Assembly: GCF_003014555.1 (NCBI RefSeq)
Contig: NZ_PYGE01000003.1
Span: 1 to 64,000 of the forward strand
DNA length: 64,000 bases
Direction: 5' to 3'
Source of the DNA: Haloactinopolyspora alba
GTDB lineage: Bacteria; Actinomycetota; Actinomycetes; Jiangellales; Jiangellaceae
Shown: in pieces, positions 60,599 to 64,000 of the stretch
Numbering within the stretch: position 1 is the stretch's first letter
Layout of the letters: each line of letters opens with the position of its first letter
Notes under the pieces: generated by a model
What the model saw: the letters and a program-made list of their open reading frames with translations, nothing else
The model's database searches: none
Told to the model about the DNA's origin: nothing
Made by a program: the position numbers and the translations under genes

Positions 60599-61434
60599 GC
60601 TGCTCCCCCGCCGTCGGCCCTCGACATCGCGGACGGCAGCCACTCACGGAGCAGCGCGACGAAGTCTGCGGGCCGCTCCATCGACGGCAGGTGAGCGGTG
60701 TCGGGCCAATCGACGCGCCGCGCGCCGGGGACGGCGTCGACCACACGGCCCGCGGCGTCGTGGATCGCCACGAGGTCGAGTTCCCCCACGAGGACCAGGG
60801 TCGGCACGGTGACGTGTGTGAGCCGCTCGAGCGCGGGCGGTTCGATCTCGTCCTCCTGCACGTCGTCCCACTCGGCCGTGTTTTCGAACGCCAGCCGCTG
60901 CATCCGGCGGACCTGCTCGCACAACGTCGGATGAACGTCGTCCGCGTTCCGGCCGGGGCCGACGGCCCAGGTGGCCACGTTCGCCTCGACGGCGCCCTCC
61001 AGGTCGCCGCGGGCCAGCGCGGCGTCCTCCGCTTCGGCGAACTCACGCAGGTCCGGCGTGACGTCGGCGATGAGCGTGCCGCCCGGCGCACTGAGCAGCA
61101 GGGACTCCACCAGCTCCGGCCGGACCAGCGCCGTCTCGACGGCGACTCCGGCGCCGACGGAGGCTCCGATCAGGTGACAGCGCTCGACACCGAGCACGGC
61201 GAGTGTGTCGATCACGTCCCCGACCGGCGACAACGCTGCCTGCGGTCGTCGCGTCGACGCGCCGAAACCACGCAGGTCCAGCCGGACGGTGTCGTGTTCG
61301 GCGGTGAGGGAGGGCCAGACGGAATCCCACATCCGGCGGTCGGCGACACCGGCGTGGATCAGCACGACCGGCAGGTCGCCGGGTGGTCCGGCTCGGTCGT
61401 AGGCGACCCCGGAAGGTGTGTAGGACGTCGGCAC
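60595..61434 (-). CDS. Alpha/beta hydrolase inserted between recG and rsmD
   Basis: A 279-residue serine hydrolase of the PcaD/EstB-like alpha/beta fold. The oxyanion region is LIHAGVADRRMWDSVW, the nucleophile S92 lies in LIGASVGAG, the acid in GELDLVAIHD and the histidine in DTAHLPSMERP. The start is GTG with AAGGAG four bases upstream; the longer open frame through the intergenic hairpin is not coding-like. It is coupled to rsmD. The substrate is unknown; these proteins often hydrolyse esters or lactones. Confidence 0.88.
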   Translation of the reverse strand: MPTSYTPSGVAYDRAGPPGDLPVVLIHAGVADRRMWDSVWPSLTAEHDTVRLDLRGFGASTRRPQAALSPVGDVIDTLAVLGVERCHLIGASVGAGVAVETALVRPELVESLLLSAPGGTLIADVTPDLREFAEAEDAALARGDLEGAVEANVATWAVGPGRNADDVHPTLCEQVRRMQRLAFENTAEWDDVQEDEIEPPALERLTHVTVPTLVLVGELDLVAIHDAAGRVVDAVPGARRVDWPDTAHLPSMERPADFVALLREWLPSAMSRADGGGAA

Positions 61435-61561
61435 GAGACTCCTTCGGCACGTAGAGATGTGTCCTGCCAACGCAAGCACCCGAGCGTGACGATGCCAACC
61501 GAGTTTCGGGCGCGGCGGGCTGGTCCGGTGTGGCGCTTCCACAGCAGACGGTCTTCGTTTT

Positions 61562-61607
61562 GAGTGGCGACACAGCTGGCAACTGTTGCCCGCTGTGTCA
61601 CCCACTC
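61562..61607. repeat. Long near-perfect hairpin between recG and the hydrolase
   Basis: Nested arms: GAGTGG with CCACTC, GACACAGC with GCTGTGTC, and GGCAAC with GTTGCC around a single base. Only single- or two-base bulges interrupt about 20 pairs. It lies 54 bases past the recG stop. It is a likely recG terminator or repeat element, with arms unrelated to the GATCA group. The rest of this 227-base gap shows nothing I can name. Confidence 0.65.
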
Positions 61608-61661
61608 GAAATGCGGCCACGATCCTGTCCGTCGCGCTCCGAGCCGTCCGCACCTCACGGC

Positions 61662-63845
61662 TCACGCCTTGTCGATGTACTCGGCCTGCTGCTCCTCGAC
61701 CACGGCGTCGACGGCCTTGCGCAGCGCCGGGTGCTCGGTGAGGTCGCGGTCGCCGGCGACGACGACGGTGGCGTCGTCGCGGGCGTGCCTGATGACCTCC
61801 TCGTCGCGGATCACCTTGAGCATCTTCAGGCTGGACCTCCGGCCGGACTGCGCGGCGCCGAGGACGTCGCCCTCGCGGCGCTGCTCGAGGTCGACGCGGG
61901 ACAGTTCGAAACCGTTGCGCGTGGCGGCGACGGCGTTTAGGCGCTCGCGCGCCGGCGAACCGGGCGGCGCGTCGGTGACCAGCAGGCACACACCGGGAAC
62001 GTCACCGCGACCGATGCGCCCGCGCAGCTGGTGCAGCTGCGACACCCCGAACCGGTCGGCGTCGGTGATGACCATCATCGACGCCGTGGGCACGTCGATA
62101 CCGACCTCGACGACGGTGGTGGCGACCAGGACCGGCGCCGTGCCCTGGACGAAGCCGGCCATCGCGGCGTCCTTGGCCTCGGGCGTGAGCCGGCCGTGCA
62201 GCACCTCGACGCCGATACCCTGCAGCGGGCCGGCGCGCAGTGTCTCGGCCAGCTCGAGCACCGCGGTCGGGCGCCGCTCGCCGGAGCCGTCCGGGTCGGC
62301 AGGCTCGGCGGCAGTGTGGTCAGCTTCGTCGCCGATGCGCGGGCAGACCACGTAAACACGATGCCCGGCTTCGGCCTCCTCCCGGACCCGCTGCCACGCG
62401 CGGTCGAGGAAGTGCGGCTTCTCGTCGACCGGCACGACGTGCGTCGACACCTCGGCACGGCCGCCCGGGACGTCGGACAACGTGGAGATCTCGAGGTCGC
62501 CGAAGACTGTCATGGCGACCGTGCGCGGGATCGGTGTCGCGGTCATGACGAGCACGTGCGGGCGGGTGCCGTCGCGGCTCTTCGCCGCCAGCGCCGAACG
62601 CTGCTCGACGCCGAAACGGTGCTGCTCGTCCACGACCACCAGCCCGAGATCGAAGAACTGGACCTGTTCCTCCAGCAGTGCGTGGGTGCCGACGACGATG
62701 CCCGCGTCGCCCACGCCGATGTCGAGCAACGCCTCGCGGCGGGCGGCGGCGGGCATGGACCCGGTGACCAGCGCCACCCGGGTGCCGACCTCGGAGCCGC
62801 CGAGCATGCCGCGCTGGGCCAGCGGCCCCAGCATCGCGGTGAGCGACCGGTAGTGCTGCTGCGCCAGGACCTCGGTGGGCGCCAGCAACGCGGCCTGCCC
62901 ACCGGAGTCGACGACGGCGGCCATGGCGCGCAGCGCGACGACCGTCTTTCCGGCGCCGACCTCGCCCTGGAGCAGACGGTGCATCGGGTGCGGGGTGTCG
63001 AGCTCCGAGGCGATCTCGTCGCCCAGCCGCCGCTGCCCCTCGGTCAGCGTGAACGGCAGCGTCGCGTCGAGAGTCTCGAGCAGGCCGCCGGGCACCGCGG
63101 CGCGGCGCATCGCCGGCAGCGCCGCCGTGGACAGCCGGCGCCGGGCGAGCTCGGTCTGCAGGACGAACGCCTCCTCGTAGCGCAGCCGGTGCTGCGCCTG
63201 CCAGGCGAGCTCGATGCGGCGCGGTCGGTGCACCGCGTGCAGCGCCTCGGCCAGCCCGGGCAGCTCACGCTGGCGCAGGATCTGGGCCGGCACCGGGTCC
63301 GGCGGGTCACCGAGCTGGTCGAGCACCAGCTGCACGCATTTCGCGATGCGCCACGACGGCAGCTTCTCGCTGGCCGGGTACACCGGGATGATCTCGTCCG
63401 CGTACTCTTCGGCGGCCTCGCGGACGTCCTGCACGTGGTCCCCGAACAGCTGGTAGTCGGGGTGCGCGAGCTGGCGCCGGCCGCGGTAGGTGCCGACCTT
63501 GCCGGCGAACAGCCCCATGCGCCCGGGAACGAGCTCGCGCTCGCGCCACGCCTGATTGAAGAAGGTGAGCGTCAGCTCGCCGGTGCCGTCGGTGACGATG
63601 GCCTCGACGATGGAGCCGCGCCGGTTGCGCATCGACCGCCTGGACACCTCTTGAACCCGGACGACGACGGTGACGTGCTCGTCCTCGCGCAGCGCGCTCA
63701 GGTCGGTGAGCTCACCGCGCTGCACGTAGCGTCGCGGGTAGTGCCGCAGCAGGTCGCCAACGGTGCGCAGGTCCAGCGCCTTCGCCAGTGCCTTGGCGGT
63801 CTTGTCGCCGAGCACCGCGCGCAGGCCCGTGTCGAAACCGGTCAT
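61662..63845 (-). CDS. recG: ATP-dependent DNA helicase RecG
   Basis: A 727-residue branch-migration helicase that remodels stalled forks. The N-terminal wedge/OB part includes RYVQRGELTDLSAL. Helicase motifs are Walker A GEVGAGKT, TEVLAQQHY, the box DEQHRFG, VMTATPIPRT, VVEVGIDVP and QLRGRIGRG. I chose the ATG with GGAG seven bases upstream; its A is the last base of the preceding stop (TGATG). A GTG one codon earlier is possible. The C-terminal helical hook is present. Confidence 0.97.
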   Translation of the reverse strand: MTGFDTGLRAVLGDKTAKALAKALDLRTVGDLLRHYPRRYVQRGELTDLSALREDEHVTVVVRVQEVSRRSMRNRRGSIVEAIVTDGTGELTLTFFNQAWRERELVPGRMGLFAGKVGTYRGRRQLAHPDYQLFGDHVQDVREAAEEYADEIIPVYPASEKLPSWRIAKCVQLVLDQLGDPPDPVPAQILRQRELPGLAEALHAVHRPRRIELAWQAQHRLRYEEAFVLQTELARRRLSTAALPAMRRAAVPGGLLETLDATLPFTLTEGQRRLGDEIASELDTPHPMHRLLQGEVGAGKTVVALRAMAAVVDSGGQAALLAPTEVLAQQHYRSLTAMLGPLAQRGMLGGSEVGTRVALVTGSMPAAARREALLDIGVGDAGIVVGTHALLEEQVQFFDLGLVVVDEQHRFGVEQRSALAAKSRDGTRPHVLVMTATPIPRTVAMTVFGDLEISTLSDVPGGRAEVSTHVVPVDEKPHFLDRAWQRVREEAEAGHRVYVVCPRIGDEADHTAAEPADPDGSGERRPTAVLELAETLRAGPLQGIGVEVLHGRLTPEAKDAAMAGFVQGTAPVLVATTVVEVGIDVPTASMMVITDADRFGVSQLHQLRGRIGRGDVPGVCLLVTDAPPGSPARERLNAVAATRNGFELSRVDLEQRREGDVLGAAQSGRRSSLKMLKVIRDEEVIRHARDDATVVVAGDRDLTEHPALRKAVDAVVEEQQAEYIDKA

Positions 63846-64000
63846 CACTCGACTCCGAGCAACAGGGGATATCGGGGCTGCCCGCCGTCGTACACCACGG
63901 TGTCGACCTCGGGGTGTGCCTTCCGGACGGCCGTCTCGACGCCGGCGGCGAGATCGTCGGCGGCGTCCGCGCCGGTGACGACCGTCACCAACTCGCCTCC
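63845..64000 (-). CDS. DAK2-domain protein (FakA/YloV-like), 3' end only
   Basis: Only the last 51 codons lie in the window. They end in KAHPEVDTVVYDGGQPRYPL, then LLGVE and the stop, the typical end of the DAK2/DegV-associated (FakA-like) family, a fatty-acid-kinase-type protein. GELVTVVTGADA near the visible start also fits. It overlaps recG by one base, the usual actinobacterial order. Confidence 0.85.
   Translation of the reverse strand, partial: GGELVTVVTGADAADDLAAGVETAVRKAHPEVDTVVYDGGQPRYPLLLGVE

Noticed and set aside
61168-61178. An exact GATCAGGTGAC 11-mer inside the alpha/beta hydrolase gene
   Set aside because: It is a single copy that encodes the conserved CHLIGAS segment before the nucleophile, so coding constraint explains it. 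No second box lies nearby.
1-64000. Prophage, insertion sequence, CRISPR or defence island
   Set aside because: No transposase, integrase, capsid, Cas, restriction or toxin-antitoxin gene is seen, and the box arrays lack the regular spacing and unique spacers of a CRISPR.

Overview
The window is high-GC, densely coded DNA from an actinobacterium. The evidence is a DivIVA-like wall-growth protein, an AfsR/SARP-type BTAD regulator, an F420-type LLM oxidoreductase, Tat and lipoprotein substrates, many GTG starts, and a recG-rsmD-coaD-yceD-rpmF-rnc-mutM-smc-ftsY-ffh order typical of the phylum. I cannot name the genus from sequence alone. I see no tRNA, rRNA, CRISPR array, insertion sequence or phage gene. 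No gap between genes exceeds about 250 bases.

Layout. An amidohydrolase lies at the left edge, followed by ffh (1.5-3.1 kb). From 3.2 to 11.8 kb is a nucleoside/pentose catabolic locus: a CUT1 ABC importer without its own ATPase, ribokinase, two nucleoside-hydrolase-family proteins, a secreted beta-propeller protein and a LacI regulator. Four copies of one operator tie the locus together. From 11.9 to 43.9 kb is accessory material: a lysyl-oxidase-like lipoprotein, an ABC exporter, two GDPD genes (one with tandem domains), a 1456-residue subtilase with an Asp-box propeller beside its likely regulator, an AlkB-like dioxygenase, NDH-2, a DrrAB-type exporter facing a BTAD/ATPase regulator, a DHA2 exporter with its TetR gene, an LLM oxidoreductase, a family 8 polysaccharide lyase, a P-loop kinase, a dehalogenase-like hydrolase, a NarL-type two-component pair and an MMPL exporter.

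The housekeeping block resumes with ftsY (44.2-45.4 kb). It is broken by a glucose-type ABC importer with a ROK regulator, an SRPBCC protein and an MFS transporter (45.9-52.2 kb). It then runs smc, a small coiled-coil gene, mutM, rnc, rpmF, yceD, a DivIVA-like gene, coaD, rsmD, an alpha/beta hydrolase, recG and the 3' end of a DAK2-domain gene at the right edge. So the two SRP GTPase genes, usually close together, are about 41 kb apart here.

The most unusual signal is in the noncoding DNA. Arrays of six GATCAGGTGAC boxes, in the same order, orientation and near-identical spacing, sit just past the stop codons of both ffh and ftsY. One box pair in the ftsY array has co-varied to keep its pairing. 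Other transcription-unit ends carry long inverted repeats whose arms also contain GATCA (GATCACGTTC, TGATCATCAAC). This may be one family of 3'-end elements or a dispersed repeat. A second clear result is the reconstructed LacI regulon, in which near-identical operators overlap the -10 of two promoters and a third copy abuts the ribosome site of the regulator gene.
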